Positions 1-10,136 of a stretch of DNA of 64,000 bases are shown here, in pieces. The stretch is from Providencia manganoxydans (GTDB lineage: Bacteria; Pseudomonadota; Gammaproteobacteria; Enterobacterales; Enterobacteriaceae). The notes below the pieces were generated by a model, which was given only the letters and a program-made list of their open reading frames with translations, searched no databases and was not told the origin of the DNA. The stretch spans positions 3,286,001-3,350,000 of the forward strand of contig NZ_CP067099.1 of NCBI RefSeq assembly GCF_016618195.1. Direction: 5' to 3'. Both the position numbers and the translations under genes were made by a program. The stretch's first letter is position 1, and every line of letters begins with the position of its first letter.

Positions 1-278
1 GGCTGGCCAACTTTTTCGCTAATAATATGTGGCGATGTCGGAGCTTCAAATACAATCGGGTTCACTTCTTGGTAAGTTAATGGCAATGTGCTGTTCGCTT
101 GTAAAAATAGTGCGTCACTATTGCGTAGCCCCTGCGCTGTTTGTTCACTGCCTGATGCAACAGGTTTATAACCCGCAGTTCGATAACCCAATTGTTTAGC
201 CGCTTGCAGTAATGCACAACTAACCACGGTTTTACCGACCTCAGTATCAGTGCCGGTCACAAAATAAGTTTTAGTCAC
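1..278 (-). CDS. bioD: Dethiobiotin synthetase, N-terminal part (gene cut by window edge)
   Basis: BioD closes the ureido ring of dethiobiotin from 7,8-diaminopelargonate, CO2 and ATP in the cytoplasm. Only the first 92 or so codons are present. The N-terminus carries the P-loop GTDTEVGKT typical of BioD. Translation most likely starts at a GTG (276-278) inside the end of bioC, giving an 8-base overlap and suggesting translational coupling. It is the last visible gene of the minus-strand bioB-F-C-D operon. The rest of the gene lies left of the window. Confidence 0.9.
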   Translation of the reverse strand, partial: MTKTYFVTGTDTEVGKTVVSCALLQAAKQLGYRTAGYKPVASGSEQTAQGLRNSDALFLQANSTLPLTYQEVNPIVFEAPTSPHIISEKVGQ

Positions 279-1047
279 GATAAATTATTCCAAATACAGT
301 TTGATAAGTAAGCTCAAGACCCTTTTCAGACATGGGATAAGCGCTCTCAAGTCGATGTAATCGCTGCCTTGTCATCAATCCACCACGCCGCCCTGCGGTG
401 AGATGGGTCGCGCCAATACCTTTCAATGAATTCAATAATCGAGCTAAATCCGGAAAATGCAGTTTATCGGTCTGAAGCAACAATTGATGCTGCCATGGTT
501 GGCAACTCGCGGTGATCTGTTCAAAACTTAAAAACGCATTTACATGCGAATAGCCATCTAACCTAGCCCAAGCTTGCGATAGCTCCGATAGAGAGCCTTC
601 AGCAAGCGTGGTAAACACAATCACACCACCACTTTTAGTCACTCGATGCAATTCAGTCAGCGCCAGTGATAAGTCAGAGCACCATTGGATCGCTAAATTA
701 GAAAAAACCACATTAAAAGTTTGGTCGGCAAAAGGCAGTGCTTCCATATCCGCACAGATATACTGCTTCGCCGCATTTTTTTGACGTGCAACATCCAACA
801 TGCCGGACGATAAATCTAATGCGGTCACTTCAGCCCCTTGTGCTTTGATTATTTGGCTGAAAAAACCAGTACCACAGCCAACATCAATCACTTTTTTAGC
901 CGCTAAATTCACCTGTGCTGAGGCTAATAAATCCAGCAGTTGATGACCGCTATTTTGTTGATAATACGCTATCGAATCATAGCGTTTTGCTGCTTTACCA
1001 AAGGCCGAAGCGATTTTTTGTTTTTCATCACTTAATGGTAAAACCAT
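271..1047 (-). CDS. bioC: Malonyl-ACP O-methyltransferase
   Basis: BioC methylates malonyl-ACP with S-adenosylmethionine, disguising it so that fatty acid synthesis can build the pimeloyl chain of biotin. The 258-residue protein has the class I methyltransferase SAM-binding motif [11 protein letters not shown] at about residues 53-63. The N-terminal stretch with [10 protein letters not shown] resembles BioC of enterobacteria. Its start overlaps the end of bioF by 20 bases and its end overlaps bioD by 8, so it is an internal operon gene. The first ATG is used; a start a few codons downstream cannot be excluded. Confidence 0.93.
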   Translation of the reverse strand: MVLPLSDEKQKIASAFGKAAKRYDSIAYYQQNSGHQLLDLLASAQVNLAAKKVIDVGCGTGFFSQIIKAQGAEVTALDLSSGMLDVARQKNAAKQYICADMEALPFADQTFNVVFSNLAIQWCSDLSLALTELHRVTKSGGVIVFTTLAEGSLSELSQAWARLDGYSHVNAFLSFEQITASCQPWQHQLLLQTDKLHFPDLARLLNSLKGIGATHLTAGRRGGLMTRQRLHRLESAYPMSEKGLELTYQTVFGIIYRD

Positions 1048-2182
1048 TTAACGCCTCCAACAGTTGATCAATATCTTGTTGGTAATGAGCGGCACTCAAA
1101 GTAATGCGTAGTCGTGCACTTCCGGGTGGGACAGTTGGTGGCCGTATCGCTTGTACCCATAGCCCTTTTTGTCGTAGATAATCAGAAAGTTGTAAACTGA
1201 TCTCATTATCTCCCACGATGACAGGCTGAATTGCCATCTGTGAGTCCGCTAATTGCATATCCCGAAATTGACTATTTTTTCTAAAATACTCAATATGTTG
1301 CTTGAGCTGTTCCCTCGACTCATCCGCTGCACGGATCTGTTGCAATGCCGCAGACAACGCAACTGCCTGAGCCGGTGGCATTGAAGTGCTATAAATCAGG
1401 TGACGAGCGGTTTGAATAAAATAATCTGCGGTTGTTTCATCACACAAAACAGCTGCGCCACTCAAACCAAATGCTTTACCAAAGGTCACAATCAATAATT
1501 CAGGTTTGATACCATGTACATCACAGCTACCACGCCCTTCTCGCCCTCGCACACCAATACCATGAGCATCATCAACCATTAACCATACATTATGTTGTCC
1601 AGCAAGTTGTTGTAATTCAATCAGTGGAGCGCAATCGCCATCCATACTAAAAACGCCTTCAGTAATAATCAGCGTTTTTCCTTCTGTTGGATGAGCTAGC
1701 AACTTTTCTAATGATGATGGGCTATTGTGGGTGAAGCGTCGCAAGTTAGCATTCGATAACATTGATGCTTCAAGGATCGAAGCATGACTGAGCTTGTCGG
1801 CTAAAATACGATCCCCTTGACTCATCAAGGCAGTGATCACCGCTTGATTTGCCGCAAAACCCGAAATAAACAGTAGCGCTCTAGGGTAACCTAACCACTC
1901 CGACAGGGTATTTTCTAGCTGTTGATGGGCAAGCGAAAAACCGGTTACATGCCCAGATCCCCCACTACCTGTACCATATTGCGCTGCACCTTGCTGCCAA
2001 GCTTCAATCACCTTTGGATGACGACTTAACCCTAGATAATCATTGCCTGAAAAGTTTAGATAATGTTGCCCATCAACCTGTAATTTACGTCCTGAGTTAT
2101 GTTCAACACAGATCCGCTGGCGCCAAACAGAATTTTGTCGCCGCTGTGCTAGTTGCGCCTGCATAAAAGATTGCCAGCTCAT
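1028..2182 (-). CDS. bioF: 8-amino-7-oxononanoate synthase
   Basis: BioF is a pyridoxal-phosphate enzyme that condenses pimeloyl-ACP with L-alanine to form 8-amino-7-oxononanoate. The 384-residue length is normal for the family. Visible motifs are the PLP-contacting DDAHG at about 204-208 and the TFGKAFG segment whose lysine (about 236) forms the Schiff base. Its ATG shares one base with the bioB stop codon (TAATG), a typical coupled junction. It is the second gene of the bioBFCD operon. Confidence 0.96.
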   Translation of the reverse strand: MSWQSFMQAQLAQRRQNSVWRQRICVEHNSGRKLQVDGQHYLNFSGNDYLGLSRHPKVIEAWQQGAAQYGTGSGGSGHVTGFSLAHQQLENTLSEWLGYPRALLFISGFAANQAVITALMSQGDRILADKLSHASILEASMLSNANLRRFTHNSPSSLEKLLAHPTEGKTLIITEGVFSMDGDCAPLIELQQLAGQHNVWLMVDDAHGIGVRGREGRGSCDVHGIKPELLIVTFGKAFGLSGAAVLCDETTADYFIQTARHLIYSTSMPPAQAVALSAALQQIRAADESREQLKQHIEYFRKNSQFRDMQLADSQMAIQPVIVGDNEISLQLSDYLRQKGLWVQAIRPPTVPPGSARLRITLSAAHYQQDIDQLLEALNGFTIK

Positions 2183-3219
2183 TAGATAGCCGCGTTATAG
2201 AACTGTTGATTATCGGCAGTCAGTATTTTTTCAGCTAAATGGGCTGCTTGCTGGTTATCACCATCACTCACCTCAATACGTTCAGGATTGATATTGAGTT
2301 TTTTGAATAATGCCAGATCTTTGTTTTCATCTGGGTTTGGTGTTGTCAGCAGTTTACAACCATAAAATACAGAGTTAGCACCCGCCATAAAACACAGCGC
2401 TTGGGTTTGCTCATTCATATATTCGCGCCCCGCCGATAAACGTACATAAGAGGTTGGCATCATGATCCGTGCAACCGCGATAGTACGAATAAAATCAAAT
2501 GCATCAACGTCTTCATTATCTGCCATTGGCGTTCCCTCAACCTTCATCAACATGTTGATTGGCACACTTTCAGGTGGCTTGGGTAAATTAGCGAGTTGGA
2601 CCAATAATGCAGCACGATCACTCACTTTTTCGCCTAAACCTAAAATGCCTCCTGAACACACTTTGATCCCCGCGTTACGCACATTATCTAACGTGTCGAG
2701 ACGGTCTTGATAAGTTCGAGTAGTAATAATATTGCCGTAGTACTCAGGTGAGGTATCAAGATTATGGTTGTAGTAATCAAGCCCTGCCTCTGCAAGACGC
2801 TGCGCCTGATTATCATCGATCATACCCAGTGTCATACAGGTTTCCATGCCAAGGGATTTGACTTCTTTCACCATCATTTCAAGGTAAGGCATATCCCGCT
2901 CACGTGGATTACGCCACGCAGCTCCCATGCAGAAACGCGTTGAGCCTGCCTGCTTTGCCTTTTTCGCAGATTCTAATACTTGCTGAACTTCCATGAGTCG
3001 TTCAGTTTCTAACCCTGTTTTGTAACGAGCGCTCTGCGCACAGTATTTACAGTCTTCAGGGCAAGCCCCTGTTTTGATCGATAACAAAGTACTGACTTGT
3101 ACTTGCTGTGGGTCAAAATGCTGTCGGTGAATTTGCTGAGCTTGGAATAGCAGTTCAAAGAAAGGCATTGAAAACAATTCATTAGCCTGTTTAGTTGTCC
3201 ACTTTTTTAATTCGCTCAC
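2182..3219 (-). CDS. bioB: Biotin synthase (radical SAM)
   Basis: BioB inserts sulfur into dethiobiotin using radical SAM chemistry, with a [4Fe-4S] cluster and a sacrificial [2Fe-2S] cluster. The 345-residue protein shows the radical SAM cysteine triad C-x3-C-x2-C ([10 protein letters not shown], residues 53, 57 and 60) and the conserved [12 protein letters not shown] segment. It is the first gene of the minus-strand operon and diverges from bioA over a short gap that contains a BirA-type operator. A good ribosome binding site (GGAGACC on the minus strand) precedes the ATG. Confidence 0.97.
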   Translation of the reverse strand: MSELKKWTTKQANELFSMPFFELLFQAQQIHRQHFDPQQVQVSTLLSIKTGACPEDCKYCAQSARYKTGLETERLMEVQQVLESAKKAKQAGSTRFCMGAAWRNPRERDMPYLEMMVKEVKSLGMETCMTLGMIDDNQAQRLAEAGLDYYNHNLDTSPEYYGNIITTRTYQDRLDTLDNVRNAGIKVCSGGILGLGEKVSDRAALLVQLANLPKPPESVPINMLMKVEGTPMADNEDVDAFDFIRTIAVARIMMPTSYVRLSAGREYMNEQTQALCFMAGANSVFYGCKLLTTPNPDENKDLALFKKLNINPERIEVSDGDNQQAAHLAEKILTADNQQFYNAAI

Positions 3220-3271
3220 GGCAGGTCTCCATCGTAAAAAGTCGTTGCCAGTTTAAATATTGTGGTTATCA

Positions 3272-3301
3272 TGTCAACCAGATTTAATAAAATAAGTTGA
3301 C
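3272..3301. promoter_or_regulatory. Probable BirA (biotin repressor) operator
   Basis: The inverted half-sites TGTCAACC (3272-3279) and AGTTGAC (3295-3301) are separated by exactly 15 bases. The E. coli bio operator has the same design (TTGTAAACC, 15 bases, GGTTTACAA) between bioB and bioA. The site lies in the divergent bioB-bioA gap and would repress both directions when biotin is plentiful. The half-sites are recognised by eye; no binding data are available. Confidence 0.7.
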
Positions 3302-3311
3302 GGTAAAACAA

Positions 3312-4583
3312 ATGGACAGTTCAGATATTGCTTTCGATGCTAAACATATTTGGCATCCCTACACTTCGATGAGCCACCCGATACCTGCGTATCCCATCGT
3401 CGCGGCAGAAGGCACAGAGCTGATAATGGCGAATGGTGAGCGACTCATTGACGGTATGTCTTCATGGTGGGCTGCAATTCATGGCTATAATCACCCAGTG
3501 CTCAACCAAGCAGCGATTGAGCAACTACAAAAAATGTCGCATGTGATGTTTGGTGGGATCACTCATCCCTCTGCGGTGAATTTATGCCGTCAACTTATTG
3601 AAATTACCCCCAAGCCTCTTGAATGTGTTTTTCTCGCTGATTCAGGCTCGGTTGCCGTTGAAGTGTCTTTGAAAATGGCATTGCAATATTGGCAAGCAAA
3701 AGGCGAAAAACGCCAACGTATTTTGACGCTACGCCATGGTTATCATGGTGATACTTTCGGTGCAATGGCTGTGTGTGATCCTGATAATTCAATGCATGGG
3801 CTGTACAAAGGCTATCTCCCTCCACATATTTTTGTTGATGCTCCTCAATGTGGTTTTTATGACGAGTGGGATCCCCTAGATTTACAGTCGATCACACAAC
3901 AACTTGAGGTAAATCATCAAGAAATTGCTGCGATCATCCTTGAACCTATCGTTCAAGGAGCAGGTGGAATGCGCATCTATCACCCTCAATACTTAAAAGG
4001 GGTGCGTGAGCTTTGTGATCGTTATGGCATATTATTGATTGCCGATGAGATAGCGACAGGTTTTGGGCGAACAGGAAAATTGTTTGCCTGTGATCATGCC
4101 AATATTTCTCCTGATATTATGTGCTTAGGAAAAGCCCTAACTGGGGGATATATGACGCTCTCGGCGACGTTAACCACCCGACATGTTGCAGAAACCATTA
4201 GCAATGGTGAAGCAGGCTGTTTTATGCATGGTCCAACCTTTATGGGTAACCCACTAGCTTGTGCTGTTGCCAATGCAAGTCTGCAATTATTGCGCGAAAG
4301 CCCATGGCAGCAAACCGTCGCTCATATCGAGCAACAACTGATCCGAGAACTCACTCCTCTTGAGGATCATGCAAATGTGCAGCAAGTCCGTGTACTGGGT
4401 GCTATTGGTGTCGTTGAGATGAAAGAGCCCGTAAACACAGCGCAATTACAGAAAAAATTTGTCGCCAAAGGTGTATGGGTCAGGCCTTTTGGACGATTAA
4501 TTTATGTGATGCCGCCTTATATCATTTTACCTGAGCAGCTCAGTAAAGTGACGAATGCGATTAGAGAAGTAATCGAGCAATAA
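3312..4583 (+). CDS. bioA: Adenosylmethionine-8-amino-7-oxononanoate aminotransferase
   Basis: BioA transfers the amino group of S-adenosylmethionine to 8-amino-7-oxononanoate, giving 7,8-diaminopelargonate. It is a class III PLP aminotransferase; the [11 protein letters not shown] motif and the LGKALTGG lysine are visible. The ATG at 3312 aligns with the E. coli N-terminus ([14 protein letters not shown] follows), giving 423 residues. An upstream in-frame TTG at 3297 lies inside the operator and is unlikely to be used. The ribosome binding site before 3312 is weak. The gene diverges from bioB. Confidence 0.95.
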   Translation: MDSSDIAFDAKHIWHPYTSMSHPIPAYPIVAAEGTELIMANGERLIDGMSSWWAAIHGYNHPVLNQAAIEQLQKMSHVMFGGITHPSAVNLCRQLIEITPKPLECVFLADSGSVAVEVSLKMALQYWQAKGEKRQRILTLRHGYHGDTFGAMAVCDPDNSMHGLYKGYLPPHIFVDAPQCGFYDEWDPLDLQSITQQLEVNHQEIAAIILEPIVQGAGGMRIYHPQYLKGVRELCDRYGILLIADEIATGFGRTGKLFACDHANISPDIMCLGKALTGGYMTLSATLTTRHVAETISNGEAGCFMHGPTFMGNPLACAVANASLQLLRESPWQQTVAHIEQQLIRELTPLEDHANVQQVRVLGAIGVVEMKEPVNTAQLQKKFVAKGVWVRPFGRLIYVMPPYIILPEQLSKVTNAIREVIEQ

Positions 4584-4585
4584 AT

Positions 4586-4606
4586 TCCCTTTAAATAACA
4601 AAGGGA
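4586..4606 (+). terminator. Hairpin just after bioA
   Basis: TCCCTTT (4586-4592) pairs with AAAGGGA (4600-4606) across a 7-base loop three bases after the bioA stop. No clear T tract follows, so termination strength is uncertain. Confidence 0.45.
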
Positions 4607-4645
4607 GCTAAATAATTTAAAGCGCAGCTACATAGCCGTAAATAC

Positions 4646-4680
4646 AGTCGAGTCACCTAGGTAAACTCAGTGACTCGACT
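4646..4680. repeat. Perfect 11-bp inverted repeat between bioA and pgl
   Basis: AGTCGAGTCAC (4646-4656) and GTGACTCGACT (4670-4680) form a perfect 11-bp stem with a 13-base loop. The right half (GTGACTCGACTAGC) resembles the inner part of the dispersed repeat at 5757-5883 (GTGACTCGGCTAGC), so this may be a degraded fragment of that family. It sits between the convergent genes bioA and pgl and may act as a bidirectional transcription stop. Confidence 0.55.
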
Positions 4681-4729
4681 AGCAGGGTTCTATCGCCATA
4701 TCTTAACAAACATGACAAGCGCAACGTAA

Positions 4730-5716
4730 TTAGCGCGCCAACACCGTTACCCACATAGGCCCTTTGCCGACTGGGTAACGACCAATTTGCGATAATTTAC
4801 CGGTAATTGGATCGATTTCTGAAACTGAAATGCTATTTGATTTTTGCCCACTTGAAATCAAGAAACGCCCTGTTGCATCAATATTGAAACCACGCGGTTG
4901 TTCCTCGGTCGGATAAGTGCCCGCAAACGTGAGTTCACGCCCCTCATCGGAAACGAGGAAATGGCTAATATAGCTGTCTGAGCGCTCACTAGCATATAAG
5001 TGACGACCATCAGGAGTGATGTGGATATCTGCCGCCCAACGTTGGCTCTCGCTGCCTTCTGGATAAACATTAACATGCTGTATTTGGCGATAACGGGTGA
5101 ATTTATGGTAAACATTAATAGTGGAATCTAATTCATTTACACAGTAAATAACTTTATGCTGCGGATGGAATGCCAGATGACGTGGACCAGCACCTTGAGC
5201 TGAGCTAATTTGATCAGCAGATGCTTCAGTTAAATAACCATTATCATGCAAATCAAATAGGCGGATATGATCTTCACCTAAGCAAGGTACCCATAGCTGT
5301 TGATTATCGGCGTCAACATGGGATGAATGTGGATTACGCAACCCTTCTATTACTTGGATAGCGCTTTGTGGCACACCTTCTTCGTCAATCGGTAAGACCG
5401 CCAAATTATGTTGATGGTATGAAGGAACAAACAAATACTTGCCGGTGTTATCTAATGATAAATGTACCGGCGTACTTGGAATGACCGTCTCAGCTTTTAA
5501 GCTAAGTGTTCCCTTATCTTCAATTTGATAAGTGATCACTCGAAAATTGGGCCGGACACCAATATAAAGGTGTTTTTTATCATGGCTTAATACCATTGGC
5601 TGTACTTGGCCTGGTGTTGTCACCGTTTGTAGTAACGTGAGCTCACCGGCTTCGTTCATAGACCAAACGTGGATTTGATGGCTTTCGGGGCTAGCAATAT
5701 AGACAACCTGATTCAT
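4730..5716 (-). CDS. pgl: 6-phosphogluconolactonase (beta-propeller type)
   Basis: Pgl hydrolyses 6-phosphogluconolactone in the oxidative pentose phosphate pathway. The 328-residue protein matches E. coli Pgl throughout: the MNQVVYIASPES start, PGQVQPM, VRPxFRV, GAGPRH, CVNEL, RWAADIHITPDGRHLY and the GKGPMWV end, in keeping with a seven-bladed propeller. The minus-strand gene is convergent with bioA. It is preceded by AGGAGACAGG, a strong ribosome binding site. The neighbouring ybhA and mod genes reproduce the E. coli order. Confidence 0.95.
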   Translation of the reverse strand: MNQVVYIASPESHQIHVWSMNEAGELTLLQTVTTPGQVQPMVLSHDKKHLYIGVRPNFRVITYQIEDKGTLSLKAETVIPSTPVHLSLDNTGKYLFVPSYHQHNLAVLPIDEEGVPQSAIQVIEGLRNPHSSHVDADNQQLWVPCLGEDHIRLFDLHDNGYLTEASADQISSAQGAGPRHLAFHPQHKVIYCVNELDSTINVYHKFTRYRQIQHVNVYPEGSESQRWAADIHITPDGRHLYASERSDSYISHFLVSDEGRELTFAGTYPTEEQPRGFNIDATGRFLISSGQKSNSISVSEIDPITGKLSQIGRYPVGKGPMWVTVLAR

Positions 5717-5756
5717 CCTGTCTCCTTATGATTCATGATAAAATAGCTTTTTTCAT

Positions 5757-5883
5757 TATACTCTAAATAATTCGAGATGCAGGTAGGCGACAAGCGAAGA
5801 TAGACGGGGAGCATAGATAAACTATGTGACTCGGCTAGCTAAGTGTAGTCAACAACCCTGCAATTTGAAGTATAACGAGTATA
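5757..5883. repeat. Dispersed intergenic repeat, long copy
   Basis: A 127-bp element running from TATACTCTAAATAATTCGAG to the end at about TAACGAGTATA. Its two ends are approximately inverted (TATACTC and GAGTATA). A second copy at 13480-13562 shares both flanks but lacks 44 internal bases. The class resembles the short non-coding repeats scattered between genes in Morganellaceae and Yersiniaceae. The rest of the 5717-6174 gap shows no gene; the ybhA promoter should lie in 5890-6160 but no boxes stand out. Confidence 0.75.
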
Positions 5884-6174
5884 TGACGGTTAATTTCAGG
5901 ATACACTAGCGAGTAACAAGCAATCCCCTCTTTTTCAACACATCTTCCACTAAATTATCTCAAAATGATCAAAACAGCAGATTACCAATAACTTGACTCG
6001 ATTCATTCTGCGCCACTTTAGTTAATCGGCAATATCCGCTAAGATGACTAAATTATTTTAGTATTGGATTATTTTCAGGCTAACAGATCCCTTTCTGTTT
6101 AGCCAACAACGACAAAAACTATCATATAGCCACTCATTAAGGCATATGCAACCTCAAATCACGTGGAGCCGTTT

Positions 6175-6993
6175 ATGTCATACCGCGTTATTGCGCTCGA
6201 TCTTGATGGAACATTGCTTGATCCTCAAAAGAAAATTTTACCCGAATCCCTAGCAGCCTTAAATGAAGCCCGCAGACAAGGTGTTAAAGTTCTCATCGTA
6301 ACTGGCCGCCACCATGTTGCTATCCACCCTTTCTATCAAGAACTGGATCTTGATACACCAGCAATATGCTGTAACGGAACTTACCTTTATGATTATTTAG
6401 GTAAAAAGGTACTTGCATCCGATCCAATGACCACCGAATCAGCCATCCAAATGATTGATAGATTACAAGGAACGGATATTCAGCATTTAATGTATGTTGA
6501 TAATGCGATGCTGTATAACGCGCCAACAGAAGGGATCAAACGTACCTTGAGCTGGGCTCAAACCCTGCCAGAAGCACAGCGCCCAAATATTCAGTTTGTT
6601 GAAAACTATGCCGACGTTATGCACGACTATCAATCTATTTGGAAATTTGCTGTCAGTTCCGAAGATGTTGATCAGCTGAAAGAGGTTGTGCGTGGTATTG
6701 AAAACGATTTCGGCTTGGAATGTGAATGGTCATGGGCCGATCAAGTCGACGTGGGTCGTAAAGGTAACAGCAAAGGCCAGCGCCTAAAACAATGGGTTGA
6801 ATCACAGGGGATGACCATGAATGATGTGGTTGCTTTTGGTGATAACTTTAACGATTTAAGCATGCTAACCACCGCTGGACTCGGTGTTGCTATGGGCCAA
6901 GCGGTCGATGAAATCAAGCAACAAGCAAAACTGGTCACTAAAGATAATACCCAGCCGGGAATTGCGGAAGTGATCCGCAAATACGTTTTGTAA
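6175..6993 (+). CDS. ybhA: HAD-family phosphatase YbhA (pyridoxal phosphate phosphatase type)
   Basis: A Cof-type haloacid dehalogenase phosphatase; the E. coli homologue dephosphorylates pyridoxal phosphate and sugar phosphates. Visible motifs are DLDGTLLD (Asp nucleophile at residue 9), VTGRH, and GDNFNDLSML near the C-terminus. The segments HHVAIHPFYQ and TPAICCNGTYLYDY closely match E. coli YbhA. The start at 6175 is preferred because GGAG lies 6 to 7 bases upstream, giving 272 residues as in E. coli; the in-frame GTG at 6163 overlaps that ribosome binding site. It is convergent with modC. Confidence 0.93.
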   Translation: MSYRVIALDLDGTLLDPQKKILPESLAALNEARRQGVKVLIVTGRHHVAIHPFYQELDLDTPAICCNGTYLYDYLGKKVLASDPMTTESAIQMIDRLQGTDIQHLMYVDNAMLYNAPTEGIKRTLSWAQTLPEAQRPNIQFVENYADVMHDYQSIWKFAVSSEDVDQLKEVVRGIENDFGLECEWSWADQVDVGRKGNSKGQRLKQWVESQGMTMNDVVAFGDNFNDLSMLTTAGLGVAMGQAVDEIKQQAKLVTKDNTQPGIAEVIRKYVL

Positions 6994-7019
6994 CCGCGTA
7001 TTTATACGCTCAATGATTT

Positions 7020-7096
7020 AAGTTGTCGTTAGGCTCACAAGTGAACAAATCGCTAAGTGTATAAGATCACGCTGATAAGTGTGAGAGCGACAACTT
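7020..7096. repeat. Interrupted inverted repeat between ybhA and modC
   Basis: AAGTTGTCG (7020-7028) and CGACAACTT (7088-7096) are perfect inverted repeats. Just inside them CTCAC and GTGAG also pair. The 77-bp unit could fold into a long imperfect hairpin. No coding potential is seen. It may be a miniature repeat element; other copies were not seen in this window. Confidence 0.5.
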
Positions 7097-7111
7097 GAAG
7101 CATGGTGATCA

Positions 7112-7136
7112 TAGAGGGCTAACCATTAGCCCTCTA
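7112..7136. terminator. Hairpin between convergent ybhA and modC
   Basis: TAGAGGGCTAA (7112-7122) pairs perfectly with TTAGCCCTCTA (7126-7136) around a CCA loop. It lies between two convergent genes and could stop transcription from both sides. T tracts are absent. Confidence 0.6.
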
Positions 7137-7149
7137 ATTACATAGATAA

Positions 7150-8223
7150 CTATGATGAAAAGTTTCGGCTAAGGGATACACTCTTCACTTGCGCATACAC
7201 ACGACGCCCTTTACGGATCGACAGCTCATCGCGCGCCCAGCGAGTAATACGTGCCCATAAATAGTGCTGTTCGCCTAAATCCAATTTAACATCCACTTGC
7301 TCGCCATCTTCCATCCACTCCACGACTTCAGCGGATAAAATATTGCGGATGCTGCTCACCTGTGGCTTCTCTAATACTAATGACACATCGGATGCATCAA
7401 TACGTAAACGTAATTCAGCCCCTTTTTCAGTATCAACACGAGGGATCCATAGCTTTTGATTGCCGACAGTCACTGCTGTCATATTATAGTCAGGGTGATT
7501 ACTGTGGCATGTCACATTTAATACACTACTCAGTGTATCTTGCTGTAACCAAGGACGTAACGCACTACTGGCCCATACCTCTTCTAATGCACCGAACGCT
7601 TTTACTTTCCCTTGCGCCATGACGATCACTTTATCAGCCAAACGTAAAATCTCATCAAGACTATGGCTAACATATAAAATAGGAATTTTAACGTCTTGAG
7701 AAAGCTTTTCGAGATAAGGTAATAATTCACGTTTACGCGGTAAGTCCAATGAAGCTAATGGCTCATCCATCAGCAATATTTCAGGTGCCGTCAGTAAAGC
7801 ACGGCCAATTGCTACACGTTGCTTTTCCCCCCCTGAGAGCGTAATCGGAAAGCGATTCAGTAATTTTTCAATTCCTAATAACCCAACGATTTCACCAAAG
7901 CGCTCTTTCATTTCAGGCGCCATACCGTAGCGTAAATTACTTTTCACTCGATAATGTGGAAAAAGGCGTGCATCTTGAAATACATACCCAATATGACGTT
8001 TTTCTGGCGGTAAACAAATACGTTTTTCGACGTCAACCAAGGTACGCCCATTCAGTACAATACGACCTCGATTTGGTTTGGTTAACCCGCCAATCACATT
8101 GATCAATGAGGTTTTCCCTGCGCCAGAAAGGCCAAATACCGCGGTAATACTTTCAGTAGGAAGCGCTGTTTTGACCTCAAGTTGCAAGTCACCCAACTGT
8201 TGTGAAAAATCCAGCTCTAACAT
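7150..8223 (-). CDS. modC: Molybdate ABC transporter ATP-binding protein
   Basis: ModC powers molybdate import at the inner membrane. The 357-residue protein has Walker A (GLSGAGKT, 31-38), the ABC signature LSGGEKQR, Walker B (ILLMDEP) and a switch histidine (VSHSLDE). The C-terminal third is the TOBE/mop-like molybdate-binding domain used for feedback. It follows modB with one base between the genes, forming the modABC operon on the minus strand. Confidence 0.96.
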   Translation of the reverse strand: MLELDFSQQLGDLQLEVKTALPTESITAVFGLSGAGKTSLINVIGGLTKPNRGRIVLNGRTLVDVEKRICLPPEKRHIGYVFQDARLFPHYRVKSNLRYGMAPEMKERFGEIVGLLGIEKLLNRFPITLSGGEKQRVAIGRALLTAPEILLMDEPLASLDLPRKRELLPYLEKLSQDVKIPILYVSHSLDEILRLADKVIVMAQGKVKAFGALEEVWASSALRPWLQQDTLSSVLNVTCHSNHPDYNMTAVTVGNQKLWIPRVDTEKGAELRLRIDASDVSLVLEKPQVSSIRNILSAEVVEWMEDGEQVDVKLDLGEQHYLWARITRWARDELSIRKGRRVYAQVKSVSLSRNFSS

Positions 8224-8224
8224 A

Positions 8225-8920
8225 TTAGGCTACCCCCAGTCGTTTTTTACCCCAGCGGGTCAGCCATTCTGAAATTAACAACGAAATGAGCGCCAATACA
8301 ATGGCGATAATACACAGACGAGCGGCATCCACTTCAGCCCCTGGCGTTTCAATCAACGTATACATTGCCAATGGGATCGTTTGTGTTTCACCGGGAATAT
8401 TAGAGACAAAGGTAATTGTGGCACCAAACTCACCTAATGAGCGAGCAAAGGCCAGCACAGTGCCAACGATAATACCGGGAAGTGACAATGGGATGGTGAT
8501 CGTAAAAAATACCCGTAATGGCGTTGCACCTAATGTTCTAGCCGCTTGTTCCAATTTACGATCAACCGCTTCGAGCGCTAATCGAATCGCCCGTACCATT
8601 AAAGGGAAAGCCACCACAGCAGAGGCTAAAGCCGCACCTCGCCAACTAAAAGTGAAACTGAAACCAAACCAATTATATAACCATTCACCAATAAAACCGC
8701 GACGTCCCATACTAATCAATAATAAATAGCCAACTACCACTGGCGGCAAAACCAGTGGTAAATGGATAATACTATCAAGCAGTGTTTTACCGGGGAAATT
8801 ACAGCGAACCAGAACCCAAGCCATTAATATCCCTAATGGTAGGCTAAACATTACTGCCACACTCGATACCTTTAAACTTAGGTAGATGGCTTCCCATTCA
8901 TAAGCACTTAACATCGGCAA
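8225..8920 (-). CDS. modB: Molybdate ABC transporter permease
   Basis: ModB forms the inner membrane channel of the molybdate importer. The 231-residue protein is strongly hydrophobic with about five membrane segments. It has the permease EAA-type loop [26 protein letters not shown], which docks with ModC. Gene order modA-modB-modC and very short gaps support one operon. Confidence 0.96.
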   Translation of the reverse strand: MPMLSAYEWEAIYLSLKVSSVAVMFSLPLGILMAWVLVRCNFPGKTLLDSIIHLPLVLPPVVVGYLLLISMGRRGFIGEWLYNWFGFSFTFSWRGAALASAVVAFPLMVRAIRLALEAVDRKLEQAARTLGATPLRVFFTITIPLSLPGIIVGTVLAFARSLGEFGATITFVSNIPGETQTIPLAMYTLIETPGAEVDAARLCIIAIVLALISLLISEWLTRWGKKRLGVA

Positions 8921-8932
8921 TACTATAATCCC

Positions 8933-9703
8933 TTAACGTGGGGTGAAACCGTAACGTTTGAATACCTCAGAAGCCGCTGGGGTTTTCAGATACTCATAAA
9001 AGTCACGAGTGGCTTTATTATCTTGATCTTTGACGATAGCCATTGGGTATTCAACAGGTTTATGCGAATCAGCAGGGAAAATACCCACTACTTTTACTTT
9101 TTTGCTGGCAACAGCATCAGAGCCATACACAATGCCTAACGGTGCTTCATCACGCTCAACCAAAGCCATGCCGCTACGAACGTTATTCGTACGCGCTAAC
9201 AATGGGTTCACCGTATCCCATGCACCTAAATTGCCTAACGCTTCTTTTGCATAAATACCAACCGGCACATGATCCGGATCACCAACCGCTAAACGACCAC
9301 CATCAAGCAACTTTTTCCAATCAGTTTGTTGGTTGATTTCCACTTTTTCAATTTTAGAATCTTTTGGTGCGATCAAGACTAATTCATTACCTAACAAGGT
9401 ATAACGTGTGTTATCCACCATCAAATGCTTATCAATGGCATAATCCATCCACTGTTGGTCAGCAGAAATAAACAGATTCGCGGGTGCACCTTGTTCGATT
9501 TGGCGCGCTAACGTTGAAGAAGATGCATAAGAAGAAACAACATCCACTTTATGCTCTTTCTGATACTGCTCAGAAATTTCATTCATTGCGTTAGTCAGTG
9601 ATGCCGCAGCAAAAACAGTTATTTTCTCTGCCGCACTACTATAACTCGCCATAGATAAAGTTATCGTCGCGCCAGCTAAAAACTTGATCAAACTTTTTTT
9701 CAT
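8933..9703 (-). CDS. modA: Molybdate-binding periplasmic protein
   Basis: ModA captures molybdate or tungstate in the periplasm and delivers it to ModBC. The protein opens with a signal peptide (MKKSLIKF, hydrophobic core, cleavage likely after SYSSA) followed by the typical AEKITVFAAASLTNA start of mature ModA. The ATG at 9703 is preferred over the in-frame ATG at 9715, since GGGG sits 6 bases upstream of 9703; this gives 256 residues. A ModE-type operator lies directly upstream. Confidence 0.95.
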   Translation of the reverse strand: MKKSLIKFLAGATITLSMASYSSAAEKITVFAAASLTNAMNEISEQYQKEHKVDVVSSYASSSTLARQIEQGAPANLFISADQQWMDYAIDKHLMVDNTRYTLLGNELVLIAPKDSKIEKVEINQQTDWKKLLDGGRLAVGDPDHVPVGIYAKEALGNLGAWDTVNPLLARTNNVRSGMALVERDEAPLGIVYGSDAVASKKVKVVGIFPADSHKPVEYPMAIVKDQDNKATRDFYEYLKTPAASEVFKRYGFTPR

Positions 9704-9732
9704 TTCATGCCCCATCCTAATATTAATAGTTA

Positions 9733-9756
9733 CGCTATATATACCAAGATATAACG
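9733..9756. promoter_or_regulatory. ModE-type operator upstream of modA
   Basis: A 24-bp near-palindrome with outer arms CGCTATATA (9733-9741) and ATATAACG (9749-9756). The E. coli modA operator is also 24 bp with CG-TATAT and ATAACG arms. It lies 30 to 53 bases upstream of the modA start, where ModE-molybdate would block transcription. Confidence 0.75.
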
Positions 9757-10136
9757 TTAACTTAAAGGCATAGGCTACATAAAAGTGTGCTAGCGCAACA
9801 ATTTGACCAATATTTTAAGGATTGTCACCAGTAATAAATTTGTCCATCATTCTTTTTTAAAGTTCAGGAAGATGCGAGTCAGGTGTGTTACTAAAAGCCT
9901 ACTTATAATTATGGTGCAAGATAGCTCAGTTAAATGGAGAGTAAAACACCAAAATACACCTGAAATAATTTGAGTTAATTTACTTAAAGATCAAGGTGAA
10001 AAGATGGTAAAATTTACAGCTATCTACTAAAAAACAAAAATAACGATACTGGTCAAGCTTATGACAGACAAAATCTCGCTCTCCAATAAAAAGCTTGTGT
10101 ATCTCCATATTTACTGAAATTCCCTAAGAGATTGCT
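9757..10136. other. Non-coding gap between modA and the ATP-grasp operon
   Basis: About 380 bases, AT-rich, with no convincing gene. It must hold the promoter of the plus-strand three-gene operon, but no clear -35/-10 pair was found. AAGAGA stands 6 bases before the operon's first ATG as a weak ribosome binding site. A 7-bp inverted repeat (CAAGCTT near 10055, AAGCTTG near 10091) is present and may be chance. Confidence 0.5.

Noticed and set aside
8286..8729. 147-codon plus-strand ORF opposite modB
   Set aside because: Shadow frame of the permease gene with no ribosome binding site.
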